From: an uncultured Desulfovibrio sp. | GTDB lineage: Bacteria > Desulfobacterota > Desulfovibrionia > Desulfovibrionales > Desulfovibrionaceae | DNA length: 64,000 nt | Assembly (NCBI RefSeq): GCF_902477725.1 | Contig: NZ_CABSIF010000018.1 | Span: 1-64,000, forward strand | Direction of reading: 5' to 3' | Shown here: one piece after another, positions 50,731-60,049 of the stretch | How positions within the stretch are numbered: position 1 is the first letter of the stretch | Layout: each line of letters starts with the position of its first letter | Program-made: the position numbers and the translations under genes | The notes under the pieces: model-generated | Told to the model about the DNA's origin: nothing | Databases searched by the model: none | Seen by the model: the letters and a program-made list of their open reading frames with translations, nothing else

Positions 50731-51745
50731 AAGGTTCAAAAAGCTCGTTTATCTGCGCATCGCTCAGATCCAGATTAAAAAAAAGTTTCATGAATCGGCG
50801 GCTCTCAGCCTTGATATCCGCAGCGTACAGGTCGGGGTGCAGCAAATTTGCCAGCCATTGCACGCCCATAAGCCGCATATAGGTTGCAGGGCGCTCTATC
50901 CAGCTGAAGGGGCCGCGCGGGATAAAATACACCCTGCCCGCTTGCACCGCAGGCAAGGCCGACCATTGAGGGTCTGTATGTATCCGGCGCATGAGATTGG
51001 GGTGGAATACCAGCACCACATCCGGATTGTAGGCCATAACCTGTTCAAAGGTGACCTTGAGCTGAGCGTTTTCCGTGCCGGGCGGGCACATGTGCACACT
51101 GTCCGCGCCTGCGGCTTCGAGCACCTCCGAACGCACGGAATCCTTACAAACAGATGCAAGCCCGTTGGCCTCCAGCGCTACATACACGCGCGTGCGCCGT
51201 TCTGAGGGCAGATTTTTCATGGCCGCCGCCACCCGGTTCAGCGTTGCATCAGCATACGCAGCGAGGCTCTGCCCGCGCTGCTCGCGATTATACAGCCGCC
51301 CCATTGTCAGAAAGCAGGCCGCCATATCCTTCATGCTGCCGCCTTGGGCGGTGGATACCTTCATGCCTAGGCTGGTCAGGGTCTGCTCTATGGGCAAATG
51401 GTCGTGCATGCTCATGGAAAGGTAAAAGGCCTTTTTGATACCGCTTGCCAGCAGCATTTCCCTGTCAGGAATAAAGCCCTGCCCATACCATCCGCCCAGA
51501 ATGGGCAGGTCGTGATACTGGGGAGGAATAAATTTTTTTTCATAATCCCGCAGGGGGGTGTTCCAGGCTGCAAGCAGCTCCGGCGCAAAGGCGTAAAGCG
51601 TGAAGGCCGAGGGCGGCGTGGGGCAATAGACACTTCTGGCATCGCCGCTGACGGCGGACTCTGCCGCGCGTGCGCCGCCGGAGCAGGGCAAAAAGGCCGC
51701 AAGCATAAGCGTTGCCAAAAACAGAAATGTACGGCGAATCTGCAT
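50717..51745 (-). CDS. Periplasmic metal/metallophore-binding protein
   Basis: A protein of 342 residues with a signal peptide (1-27, cleavage after A-R-A) and the type III binding-protein fold of FecB/BtuF. Repeated aromatic residues and a Y-N-P-D-V-V-L-V-F motif fit metallophore binding. Start at 51745, with a longer frame to 51784 lacking signal features. First gene of the inner-membrane transport block. Confidence 0.82.
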   Translation of the reverse strand: MQIRRTFLFLATLMLAAFLPCSGGARAAESAVSGDARSVYCPTPPSAFTLYAFAPELLAAWNTPLRDYEKKFIPPQYHDLPILGGWYGQGFIPDREMLLASGIKKAFYLSMSMHDHLPIEQTLTSLGMKVSTAQGGSMKDMAACFLTMGRLYNREQRGQSLAAYADATLNRVAAAMKNLPSERRTRVYVALEANGLASVCKDSVRSEVLEAAGADSVHMCPPGTENAQLKVTFEQVMAYNPDVVLVFHPNLMRRIHTDPQWSALPAVQAGRVYFIPRGPFSWIERPATYMRLMGVQWLANLLHPDLYAADIKAESRRFMKLFFNLDLSDAQINELFEPYGTF

Positions 51746-51802
51746 GATGTTGCCCCAAGTGGGGCCGCCTGCGGGCGGCCCCACCCGATTAAGATTAATG
51801 TA

Positions 51803-53878
51803 TTAGAATGTTGCGGTAACACCCATAAAGAAGCTGCGGCCAGGCTCCGGATAATAGGCGCTGTACGCATACTCCTGATCAAACATGTTCTTTACGCCAG
51901 CTTCCACGGAAAAGTTCTTGTTGATATCGTAAACAGCCTTGAGGTCCACGGTGGTGAAGCCGGGTGCCTTGCGGTAATACGTATCGTAAGGGGCACTGTT
52001 CCAGTAGAAGCCGCTGCTCATGTTGACCTGCGGAATAATTGAGAATCCTTCCACAGGCGTGATGACGCTGTACAGGGTGCTTGTAAGCTCGGGCAACTGG
52101 GTAAGCTTGTCGTCGTTGGTGCAGTTGTTCCAGTGCATGTAGTTGAACACTGCCCCCACGCTCACATACTGGTTGAACACAGCTTCCGCGCCAAGTTCGT
52201 AACCGTAGAAGGTGGCCCGGTTCAGGTTGGAGAACGACATGTTGCCAGAAGTACCCTGCGAGGTGATCAGGTCGGTCACATCGCTGTAGTACACGCTGCT
52301 GTTGAGCTTGAGCCAGTCGCCAAAAATACCCTTGTAGCCCAGCTCGTAATGATAGGCCTGTTCGGGGTTAAGATCGGGGTTGGCCGGAGTGCCGTTCGTG
52401 CGCATGTAGCGCTCGCGCATGGTGGCAAAACGCGATTTTTTGGCAAAGGTGGCGAACACCTCATGGTGTTCCGTCAGGTCATAGAAGGCCCCGACCTGAT
52501 AGTTGAACAGGGTCTTGGGGTCGCTCAACCCGTCCTTGTAGGAATTCATGTCGCCCGTGGTGTGATCGCGACTTTCAAGAGTCTGCGGAACCATGGTGCT
52601 GAGACTGCTGCCGAAAACCAGGGTGAGCTTGTCCACGGGCTTAAGGGTGTATTCCGCGCCCAGATCCGTGTAGGTTTCCGTGATGTGCTCATCCAGCTGC
52701 GAACCCACATCCGCAGCCTTTTTCTTGAGCTTCGGCTTCACGCCGGTGTCGTCAAACACGCTGTAGTCATTGTATTCTTTGTGAGAAAGAAGGCGATAAC
52801 CAGCGGAAAGGGCGATCTTGTTGGCGGGGTTGAAGGTATAGTCAAACGTCAACTGACCGCCAGTGGTGAACTGGTCATACGTCTTGTCCGCGGAATCCCG
52901 TTTGGTCATGGACACGTCGGTGTAACTTTTTGAGGTGTCCTGATGCCAGTCGTAATAGGCAACAGCCTTCAGGTGCGCCTTGCTGCTGAGGTTAAAATTG
53001 CCATTGGCATACACGCGGCTGGTTTCATACTCCGGCCATTCCCAAAAGCGCTTGTAAGGATAGGTGGTTGAGTCGCCAATGCGGGTCTGGGCGGCATCAA
53101 AGGGCTGTCCCTTCTGAAAATGCTGCCGCGTGTAGCCCACCATAACATCCACATCATCATTGGGCGTCCAGCCGCCAATGATGTTGCCGGAGAGGGTCTG
53201 ATTGTCCGAGTTGCGCGCGCGGCTGCCCGGCTGATAGGGTGCGGAGTCAAAACTGGCAGGATAGGTAAAGAAATTCTGGTTGTTGAATATGAACGTTCCC
53301 TTGAGGTAGTAGAGATCCTGCTTGGTTCCCACGCTTGCCGCAGCCATTTGACCCTGATTCTGCACGTTGCGGTCAAAAAAGTTCATGTACTTGGCGGTGG
53401 CTTCAAACTCTTTTTTGGGTTTTGCCGTACGCAGGTTCACTGCACCCGCAAGGTTGTTGTTGCTGATCAGCAGGGGCGAGCTGTAGCCCTTGGAGACTTC
53501 GATGGATTCAAGGCCATAGGTCAGGATGTTGTTGGCATCCCATTCGTTGCGATACGCGGTTGCAACGGGGATATCGTCAATATACAGGCCCACCTGATAA
53601 CGGTTGGAGCCACGAATGCTGATGGTTCCCTCATTGCGGCCTGCAGAAGTTTGCAGGTTCACACCTTCCACGCCGCGCAGGGCTTCCCAGAGGTTTCTGG
53701 CGGTTTTCCGCTCTATGTCCACCTGGGTGATGTGGTCGATGGTATCCTTGGAAGCTGCCATTTCCAGAGGAGAAAGTTGAACTTCGCCATTACCTTCATT
53801 ACCGGCGGATGCAGCACATGGGCTGCCTATGATCCCCAATAAAGCCATTACCGCCGCATGCCTTTGCCACTGTTTCAT
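51803..53878 (-). CDS. TonB-dependent outer-membrane receptor
   Basis: A protein of 691 residues starting at 53878, where GGAGG is well placed. After the signal (1-26), a plug (about 40-160, with I-S-I-R-G-S-N-R and L-Y-I-D-D-I-P-V) and a 22-strand barrel end in the aromatic V-T-A-T-F. It takes up a metal chelate, the ligand of which is unknown. It begins the transporter operon. Confidence 0.9.
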   Translation of the reverse strand: MKQWQRHAAVMALLGIIGSPCAASAGNEGNGEVQLSPLEMAASKDTIDHITQVDIERKTARNLWEALRGVEGVNLQTSAGRNEGTISIRGSNRYQVGLYIDDIPVATAYRNEWDANNILTYGLESIEVSKGYSSPLLISNNNLAGAVNLRTAKPKKEFEATAKYMNFFDRNVQNQGQMAAASVGTKQDLYYLKGTFIFNNQNFFTYPASFDSAPYQPGSRARNSDNQTLSGNIIGGWTPNDDVDVMVGYTRQHFQKGQPFDAAQTRIGDSTTYPYKRFWEWPEYETSRVYANGNFNLSSKAHLKAVAYYDWHQDTSKSYTDVSMTKRDSADKTYDQFTTGGQLTFDYTFNPANKIALSAGYRLLSHKEYNDYSVFDDTGVKPKLKKKAADVGSQLDEHITETYTDLGAEYTLKPVDKLTLVFGSSLSTMVPQTLESRDHTTGDMNSYKDGLSDPKTLFNYQVGAFYDLTEHHEVFATFAKKSRFATMRERYMRTNGTPANPDLNPEQAYHYELGYKGIFGDWLKLNSSVYYSDVTDLITSQGTSGNMSFSNLNRATFYGYELGAEAVFNQYVSVGAVFNYMHWNNCTNDDKLTQLPELTSTLYSVITPVEGFSIIPQVNMSSGFYWNSAPYDTYYRKAPGFTTVDLKAVYDINKNFSVEAGVKNMFDQEYAYSAYYPEPGRSFFMGVTATF

Positions 53879-54377
53879 TGTGCCTCCAGATTTGAATCGT
53901 CTTCCCTGCCCTCTTCCTGCCAATTATTTAAAAATGCTTCTGATAATTAATATTTTATTGTGTAAACAACCAATTGAAGGGGGGCAACGGTGGCACGATA
54001 TATTGGGAACCGTGATTATTGGTGAAGCTTGGGGAAGCGATCTCCTTAAATTTCAGGAGGAAAAGGTAATTAACTAACCATGCTGTTAAAAAAATAAAAA
54101 GCCAGCAGGACTCCTTAGCTTTCCGCAGGAGCTGCTGGCTTCAGTAAATTCTGGATGAGAAAAAAAGGAGAAATGTTCCGCCAATCGCGTAAAATGAGGA
54201 TTGATGCTGCGGCGTTTCAACACTGGAGATAGTGCAATTGCACCCATCGCATATTGTGGAGAGGGGCACGGATAATTTTAACATTACAAATCAATAGACT
54301 AACAAATATACATAGCTTAATTTATCTGACTACAACAAATCTTTGACGGCCTCTCTGCCAAGGGCTATGTTTTATCA
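53879..54377. other. AT-rich leader region before the TonB receptor
   Basis: No gene. A promoter-like stretch on the minus strand (about 53935-53975: TTGGTT then ATTAAT at 17 bases) is followed by a weakly palindromic ATAATTAATATTTTAT that could be a Fur-type site. Upstream, at 54099-54141, is a minus-strand terminator; see that entry. Confidence 0.4.
54088..54141 (-). terminator. Minus-strand terminator far upstream of the TonB receptor
   Basis: AAGCCAGCAG-GA-CTCCT pairs with AGGAGCTGCTGGCTT (15 pairs and a two-base bulge), and on the minus strand is followed by TTTTATTTTTTT. It would end a transcript starting near 54290-54330, so a small RNA or an attenuated leader is possible. Confidence 0.6.
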
Positions 54378-54572
54378 ATGAATAAAGACAACCTTCCCGT
54401 GATTCGGCCCTGTATAAAATGCGGCAACTACCCCAAGCTTCAAACATCCAGACCTGAAGGCAGAACCCACGACATCTTCCGCCTCTATTGCGACTGCGGG
54501 AACTGTCCCTTGCAGTGGTCGGTCAGCGAATCTGCCGCCATTCGGCTCTGGAATTCCTACGTAGCATCCTGA
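54378..54572 (+). CDS. Small zinc-ribbon protein, Lar-like
   Basis: A 64-residue protein with C-I-K-C (12-15) and C-D-C-G-N-C (38-43), then S-E-S-A-A-I-R-L-W-N near the end. This is the layout of Lar restriction-alleviation family proteins. Standing alone in host DNA it may be a phage relic. Function not proven. Confidence 0.55.
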   Translation: MNKDNLPVIRPCIKCGNYPKLQTSRPEGRTHDIFRLYCDCGNCPLQWSVSESAAIRLWNSYVAS

Positions 54573-54751
54573 GCATGCCTGCTCTACCCTCCGTCTTTTC
54601 TTGTTGGCCGCACCCTGCGGCATGCACAGTGATGATCCGCCCCCACAGTGCGACATATCCGGTTCCCCCCAAGACACATTGACCGGATGCACATGCTGGC
54701 GAGACCCTGTGCGCAAAAAAATAAACCTGTCGCCCCGCAGCAGGAGTAGTT

Positions 54752-55180
54752 ATGAACAGCCCTGACAATGGCTTGCAACGCATATTGGCAGCGCCTCAAG
54801 ATGACCTTGAAACTGTCTGGAAGCGGTTGCTCAACGCCATCGAGATCACAAAAATTCCTGTTTTTTCTGTCGTAGATCACAAAAAGAATGCAGTTGAAGC
54901 AGGCCTTGATATGACGGGCGCACGCGTGATTACCTTTGGCAATCCGGCTGTGGGCACAGCCCTCATGCTTGAAGCCCCGGAGGCAGCCCTTGATCTGCCC
55001 TTGCGCATTTTAGCGGTGGAAACGCCCCAGGGGGTTTGCCTGCTCTGGAATGACCCAGCTTGGATTGCGCGCCGCCACGGAATTGTCAAAAACGCGGACG
55101 TTGCACAAAAAATACAGAAGTTGATGGAGCGACTCACCCATGAGGCGGCTCAACATCAGTCTGGGGCTGGAAACCAGTAG
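54752..55180 (+). CDS. DUF302-domain protein
   Basis: A 142-residue protein with the DUF302 pattern: I-P-V-F-S-V-V-D-H near 35, V-I-T-F-G-N-P near 58 and L-P-L-R-I-L near 81. AGGAG precedes the ATG. Family of unknown or metal-linked function. Confidence 0.8.
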   Translation: MNSPDNGLQRILAAPQDDLETVWKRLLNAIEITKIPVFSVVDHKKNAVEAGLDMTGARVITFGNPAVGTALMLEAPEAALDLPLRILAVETPQGVCLLWNDPAWIARRHGIVKNADVAQKIQKLMERLTHEAAQHQSGAGNQ

Positions 55181-55204
55181 AAAATTGCGGTGGCGGGTAC
55201 GCCA

Positions 55205-55239
55205 TAAAAAAAGGCGAGCCGGAAAACTCCCGGCTCGCC
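55205..55239 (-). terminator. Terminator after the cupin gene
   Basis: GGCGAGCCGG pairs with CCGGCTCGCC; followed on the minus strand by seven T. Confidence 0.75.
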
Positions 55240-55265
55240 CCAATCGTTTGCTCCCAAAGAGTGGA

Positions 55266-55745
55266 CTATTTTGTGCTGACGGACAACTCCTGCCCAGTCA
55301 CCCCGCAGTAGACAAGTAAGAGCTCCACGCCCTCATCGCCCGTATAGCCATAGTGCGGCTTATTGACCATCTCCGCCAGAAAGTCCCCCTGCTTCAACTG
55401 CCGCTCCTGACCGTCCACCTCGCTTTTTACTGTCAGCGCGCCCGCATGCACATAGGCAATATTCGGCATTGGGTGAGTGTGGCTGCCCAGACGCGAATTG
55501 GGGGGAATCACAATTTTTACAATCTTGATGTCCGCATTCCCTGCCGGGTATGAGCCATAGGGCGTTCCATCCCAGGAGTGTTCGGCTTCAAACAGCACCG
55601 TCTTGGTTACGCCGGTGGCAGGGGCCACAGCGGCAACAGCCTGGCGCGCCTCAAACAGCACCGCGTCTCTGCCGCCCGCCCAGAAACCCGCAGCAAAAAT
55701 GGCAATGCCTGCGGCCATGGCGAGGGCGTAATTCTTTTTAAACAT
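55266..55745 (-). CDS. Secreted or anchored cupin protein
   Basis: A 159-residue protein starting at 55745 behind AGGAG. A membrane signal or anchor (about 6-24) precedes a cupin barrel with the metal motif G-S-H-T-H-P-M-P-N (about 87) and H-Y-G-Y near 126. Periplasmic cupin of unknown substrate. Confidence 0.75.
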   Translation of the reverse strand: MFKKNYALAMAAGIAIFAAGFWAGGRDAVLFEARQAVAAVAPATGVTKTVLFEAEHSWDGTPYGSYPAGNADIKIVKIVIPPNSRLGSHTHPMPNIAYVHAGALTVKSEVDGQERQLKQGDFLAEMVNKPHYGYTGDEGVELLLVYCGVTGQELSVSTK

Positions 55746-55829
55746 GTTCTTCTCCTGCATGGTGCCGTTTCATAAAAACAGGGGAACAATCAATATATCT
55801 TAGCATATACAATTACTTACGTGCCGACA

Positions 55830-58709
55830 TCAACCGGTATTTTGCCCCCGCCGCAGCCAGCGCAAAATGGTTGCAAACATTTGATCCGGTTCCACCGGCT
55901 TGGCAATAAAATCATTCATTCCTGCTGCAAAGCAGCGGTCGCGATCTTCATTAAATGCATTGGCCGTCATGGCAATGATGGGCAGGTGCTGAGCGGACGG
56001 CATCTTTCTAAGCTCGCGTGTCGCCTCCAGACCGTCCATATTGGGCATCTGCATATCCATCAACACCAGGGCATGGTAGCCGGGGCTGGCTTGGCGCACC
56101 TTGGCGAGGGCTTCCAGCCCGTCACGCGCAACCTCTACTTCAAGCAGGGCCTCTGCCAGTGTTTCTGTTGCAACAATCATATTTATTTCATTATCTTCCA
56201 CAAGCAAAATACGGCTGCCTGCAAAATTTACTGAAATTTCCTTGCAGGCATCCTTGATCTGCTCTTTGGCCTTAACAAGGCTGGCGTCTTCAACTTTGTC
56301 AAAAACCGCTGTAAACCAGAACGTGCTGCCCTGCCCCAATGTACTATGGGCCCCGGCCTGTCCTCCCATGAGTTCTGCAAGTTTTCTGGTAATGGCCAAG
56401 CCAAGGCCCGTGCCGCCAAAACGCTTGGACATGGAAGAATCAGCCTGCTCAAAGGGAGCAAACAGGTTTGGCAGTTGCACCTCGGCAAAGCCTATGCCGG
56501 TATCTGTCACCTCAAAGCGAAGTCTCACGTGCGATTCCATTTCCGCGTCCATCAGGGTACGGATGGCAACACTGCCCGAGGGGGTAAACTTGATGGCATT
56601 GCTCACCAGATTGAGCAGGGCCTGCGTAACGCGCAGGGCATCGCCCTTGAGCGCGCAGGGCACAGGATCAGATTCCACGTGCAGTTGTATGCCCTTGGCA
56701 GAAGCGCTTTCTGCCATGATTGACACCACATTGTCAGAGATAGCCCTTATATCCATCGGTTCGGCAACAATAACCAGCTTGCCGACTTCAATCTTTGAAA
56801 AATCAAGGATATCATTGATAATGCGGAGAAGATGCCTGCCTGAAGCCTGAACGCGCTCCAGCTTTTCCGTTGTATCCTTATCCTGCGTTTTTTTTCGCAA
56901 AAGGTGGGCAAGCCCGATTATGGCGTTCAACGGTGTGCGTATTTCGTGGCTCATGCTTGCCAGAAAGACGCTCTTGGCGGCATTGGCAGCTTCGGCCTGC
57001 TCACGGGACAGCGCCATCTGAGCCATTGCTAGGCGTTCATTTGTGATGTCGTCAATAACAGACACTATCCCCTTGGAGTGGTCAGCCGGATCAACCGCCG
57101 TGCCTGTCATGCGCGCCCAAAAAAGGGTTCCATCGCGGCGCACCAGTTCTTCTTCCCTGCAATAGGTTTCACCGTTCCATATCCGCTCGTAAGAAATTTT
57201 GCCCGCATCAAGGTACGCCTCGTTGTCTACATACCATATTCTCACGGATTTACCGATCATCCCGCCCTCAGGCCAGCCAAACATTTCGTGCATTCTGCGG
57301 TTGCCGCGAATGATTGTGCGGTCGGCAATCAGCGCTATGCCTGAGCTGGCGCAGTCGTATATGGTCTGCAGCACAGCCGTGCGCGCGGCAAGCTCGGCAG
57401 AGCGACTGGCTACCTGCTCCTCCAGTTGATCGTTAAGCGCGGCAGTGGCCTGCTCCGCCCTTTTGCGTTTTTGATTCTGTATTGCCAGAGCAATGGACAA
57501 TGCAGACAAAATGGCAATGGCTACCGCAGCGGCAATTACCGAATTGCGGTATTCGCTCCAAATGGTTCGCGGGCGGTTCAATATTATGGAATCTGGGGGT
57601 AACTTGGTGGTGTCGGCACCCCAACGCAGCAACTGAACCCAGTCAAACATGGGCTGCGGCAGCACTGCGGCATCTGTGTTGTCTGCATCAATTTTACGGA
57701 TTCCGGTCAGAAACTCAAAACCGATTTTGCCTACTTGCCGCCCAACCTCTGTGGTCATTACAACAGACCCCCCTAATGCACCCTGGAGGACATGCGCATC
57801 ATAGAGGGCCAGCACTGGCGCGTTTGCCAGCCTGGCGACATCGGCGGCCACTTCTGCGGGAACAAAGCTGTGTCCGGTACTGTCTTTGTAATAAGTTCCA
57901 AGCAAGACAAGGGTATTGGGGGGCAGCGACGAAATCCGCTCCAGCATTTCTGCATAGGACAGTGCCGCAGTATCCTCCATCTCGATATTTTCTGGCAATG
58001 CGGCCCGGGCCGAAACCACCTGAGTATGGAATAAAGACTGTTTGTTGTATGCTCCGGCAACTACAACCAGCTGATGCGTTTGCGGAAAAAGATCGAGCCC
58101 ATAGCGGAGCGTTCCGGCAATATCCCAGCGGCTGCCCACATACAGAACTGAGTGCGGGCGACCGCGCCACGATACCGCAGGATTCGATATCTGGGTTGCC
58201 AGAACTGGCACTTCAAGCGGCACCATGCCAGCGCACTCATATGCAAAAAATTCCAGCGCAGCCTGATTTTGCACCACCACCAGCCCAATGTCTGCCTGGG
58301 CAATCTTTTCCTGCAATACGGATGCAAGCCTGGAGCGCCAATAGGTGCTGTCGTTGCGTACAAGGTCGAGCATTTCAACGTAAATATCGTTGAAACTCAG
58401 GCCTTTTTCCCTGAGGACTTCAACGGTTCCGGCAGCCATGTTGTCTGTAACAGGCAGGCCATATTGCGACCCGGAAAGAATGAGCACGGACTTGTGCTCT
58501 GCGGTTTGCGGCCTGCCCGATTGCCTTTCCGACTGCATGCCTTGCGCATTGGCCGTGGCGGCGCTTGCCGCGAGGGTGGAAAAACCGGTATCAGAAACCA
58601 GTAACAGGGCGCATCCCATGATAACCAGACACATTGCAGCAATGCGCAGGATAGATGGACGATGAAAACTGCTCTTCGGCAGTTTCACAATGGGTAGCAG
58701 TGATTGCAT
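55830..58709 (-). CDS. Hybrid histidine kinase with periplasmic binding-protein sensor
   Basis: A protein of 959 residues. A first membrane segment (about 21-41), then a periplasmic ABC-type binding domain (about 73-350), a second membrane segment (389-411), a coiled coil, a PAS domain (about 448-560), HisKA with His588 (S-H-E-I-R-T-P-L), HATPase with Asn704 and Asp736 (D-T-G-I-G), and a receiver with Asp885 (L-M-D-M-Q-M-P) and Lys937. It should sense an extracellular ligand and pass phosphate within itself. No response-regulator gene follows, so its output partner is elsewhere. Confidence 0.9.
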   Translation of the reverse strand: MQSLLPIVKLPKSSFHRPSILRIAAMCLVIMGCALLLVSDTGFSTLAASAATANAQGMQSERQSGRPQTAEHKSVLILSGSQYGLPVTDNMAAGTVEVLREKGLSFNDIYVEMLDLVRNDSTYWRSRLASVLQEKIAQADIGLVVVQNQAALEFFAYECAGMVPLEVPVLATQISNPAVSWRGRPHSVLYVGSRWDIAGTLRYGLDLFPQTHQLVVVAGAYNKQSLFHTQVVSARAALPENIEMEDTAALSYAEMLERISSLPPNTLVLLGTYYKDSTGHSFVPAEVAADVARLANAPVLALYDAHVLQGALGGSVVMTTEVGRQVGKIGFEFLTGIRKIDADNTDAAVLPQPMFDWVQLLRWGADTTKLPPDSIILNRPRTIWSEYRNSVIAAAVAIAILSALSIALAIQNQKRKRAEQATAALNDQLEEQVASRSAELAARTAVLQTIYDCASSGIALIADRTIIRGNRRMHEMFGWPEGGMIGKSVRIWYVDNEAYLDAGKISYERIWNGETYCREEELVRRDGTLFWARMTGTAVDPADHSKGIVSVIDDITNERLAMAQMALSREQAEAANAAKSVFLASMSHEIRTPLNAIIGLAHLLRKKTQDKDTTEKLERVQASGRHLLRIINDILDFSKIEVGKLVIVAEPMDIRAISDNVVSIMAESASAKGIQLHVESDPVPCALKGDALRVTQALLNLVSNAIKFTPSGSVAIRTLMDAEMESHVRLRFEVTDTGIGFAEVQLPNLFAPFEQADSSMSKRFGGTGLGLAITRKLAELMGGQAGAHSTLGQGSTFWFTAVFDKVEDASLVKAKEQIKDACKEISVNFAGSRILLVEDNEINMIVATETLAEALLEVEVARDGLEALAKVRQASPGYHALVLMDMQMPNMDGLEATRELRKMPSAQHLPIIAMTANAFNEDRDRCFAAGMNDFIAKPVEPDQMFATILRWLRRGQNTG

Positions 58710-59082
58710 CTATTCACCCCTGCGTCGCAAGCCCATTTATAAAACGAGGAATCTGCGTAAGGGTGCCTGCCGTGCGCGCTGCGCACCTCGTGGCTTCTGA
58801 TTACATCTTGTATTTTATAGTAAATACATCCAGGGGCGAAGTCCAGCTACTACAGGTTGCGCAATCCGTGTGAATAAACGGTTTAGCCTGATATTATAAT
58901 ATGTTAATTTGTTTAATTTTTCAACGACCAGGCATATTTCAAGTGTTGCAGATATTCAAAGACCTGCAATACACCTACACATGTTACTATTTTTTATTAT
59001 TATCTTGCATTGCGCTACACAAAAAAATAGTAGCATGCAAACGATACTAAAATACACCGCAAAAGGCAGTGGGACAATACAA
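58710..59082. other. AT-rich intergenic region
   Basis: No gene is visible. The middle part (58875-59000) is very AT-rich and may hold promoters for the kinase; I see no clear repeat or terminator. Confidence 0.35.
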
Positions 59083-59889
59083 CTACAGATGCGCTTCTTT
59101 GTAAAATTCATCCGGCTTGAGAATAAAAATTTCATCGCTGTTCTTGTCAAAAGAAAACAGGCCCCGTTCCTGCGCCTGCCGCATCACCTTGTATAGGGTG
59201 ATGCGGTGCATGCCGAGCAGATCAGCCATATCTCGGTAAGAAATATCGCGTTTGGCCCGCAGCGGTTCTGAGCCCGGCACAATCCGTGAAGCCAAAAATT
59301 TACAAATACGCGTAAGGTGCGATTCCATACATAATGAAACAGCATTTTTTGACAATAGTGTAACTTTTACACTGTAGCTTTTGCAAAGATTAAAAAAAAG
59401 TTCAGGATTTTCCATACCCAAACGATGTACATCTTCTCTGGTAAATGTACAGATATAGCAGTCTTCTGCGCAATCGTGAAAAAAACGCACCTCGCCTTGC
59501 CCTGTGGCTACACTTTTATCCCCGTCCATAAACATTGGTGTTTCATTAAAGCATGAGCCATCGCCAAGGTACCAGAGCGTTTTTTCACTTCCATCAGGGG
59601 CCAGAGCCATAAGGCGAACTCTGCCACTCACCAGAAAATACATTTCTGGCTGATTGTCATAAAATTTATGCCCCTTACGAAACAGGCGCGGCTTTGTGAG
59701 CGCCACGCTTCGCCAACACTCATTTTGTCTGAGCAATTCAGTAAATGACACGTCAGCCCCCTGGGAAAGTGATGAACTCAAGGCGTTATGCGGAATTCCG
59801 GCCTCTATCATGCCAGCGTTCCACATGCTGTTTTGGAACCTACCGTACCCTTTTTGTGAATTATGTTGCAAGGACAACGTTTTGACCAT
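59083..59889 (-). CDS. Crp/Fnr-family transcription regulator
   Basis: A protein of up to 268 residues. The cyclic-nucleotide-type barrel (about 55-165) is followed by a helix-turn-helix (Y-R-D-M-A-D-L-L-G-M-H-R-I-T-L-Y). There is no obvious N-terminal Cys cluster, so it is not a typical oxygen-sensing FNR. The real start may be the ATG at 59826 or 59811, since a palindromic operator-like site (59863-59880) lies in the first codons of the longest frame. It diverges from the arylsulfotransferase gene. Confidence 0.82.
   Translation of the reverse strand: MVKTLSLQHNSQKGYGRFQNSMWNAGMIEAGIPHNALSSSLSQGADVSFTELLRQNECWRSVALTKPRLFRKGHKFYDNQPEMYFLVSGRVRLMALAPDGSEKTLWYLGDGSCFNETPMFMDGDKSVATGQGEVRFFHDCAEDCYICTFTREDVHRLGMENPELFFNLCKSYSVKVTLLSKNAVSLCMESHLTRICKFLASRIVPGSEPLRAKRDISYRDMADLLGMHRITLYKVMRQAQERGLFSFDKNSDEIFILKPDEFYKEAHL
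59863..59880. promoter_or_regulatory. Operator-like palindrome 1
   Basis: ATGTTG-N6-CAACGT. Same pattern at 63382-63399 and 63511-63528. Confidence 0.55.
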
Positions 59890-60049
59890 TTATCTTGTGG
59901 CAGCATTCCAGCGTACACGGTCAAAGGCCTCAGGGCAGTGACCAGCCATCGTGAGACTTTCACTTCGGCATTGCGTGTTGTTGCACTACTTGCCGGAAAG
60001 CCTTCAACGGTTCAATGTAAGCACATTCAGCCCACTCGAGGAGGTTGTC

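Noticed and set aside
52133..52933. 266-residue plus-strand frame inside the TonB receptor
   Set aside because: Lies wholly within the receptor gene on the other strand with no family match.
53935..53975. Firm Fur box before the TonB receptor
   Set aside because: The match to the Fur palindrome is weak; kept only as a possible site in the region entry.
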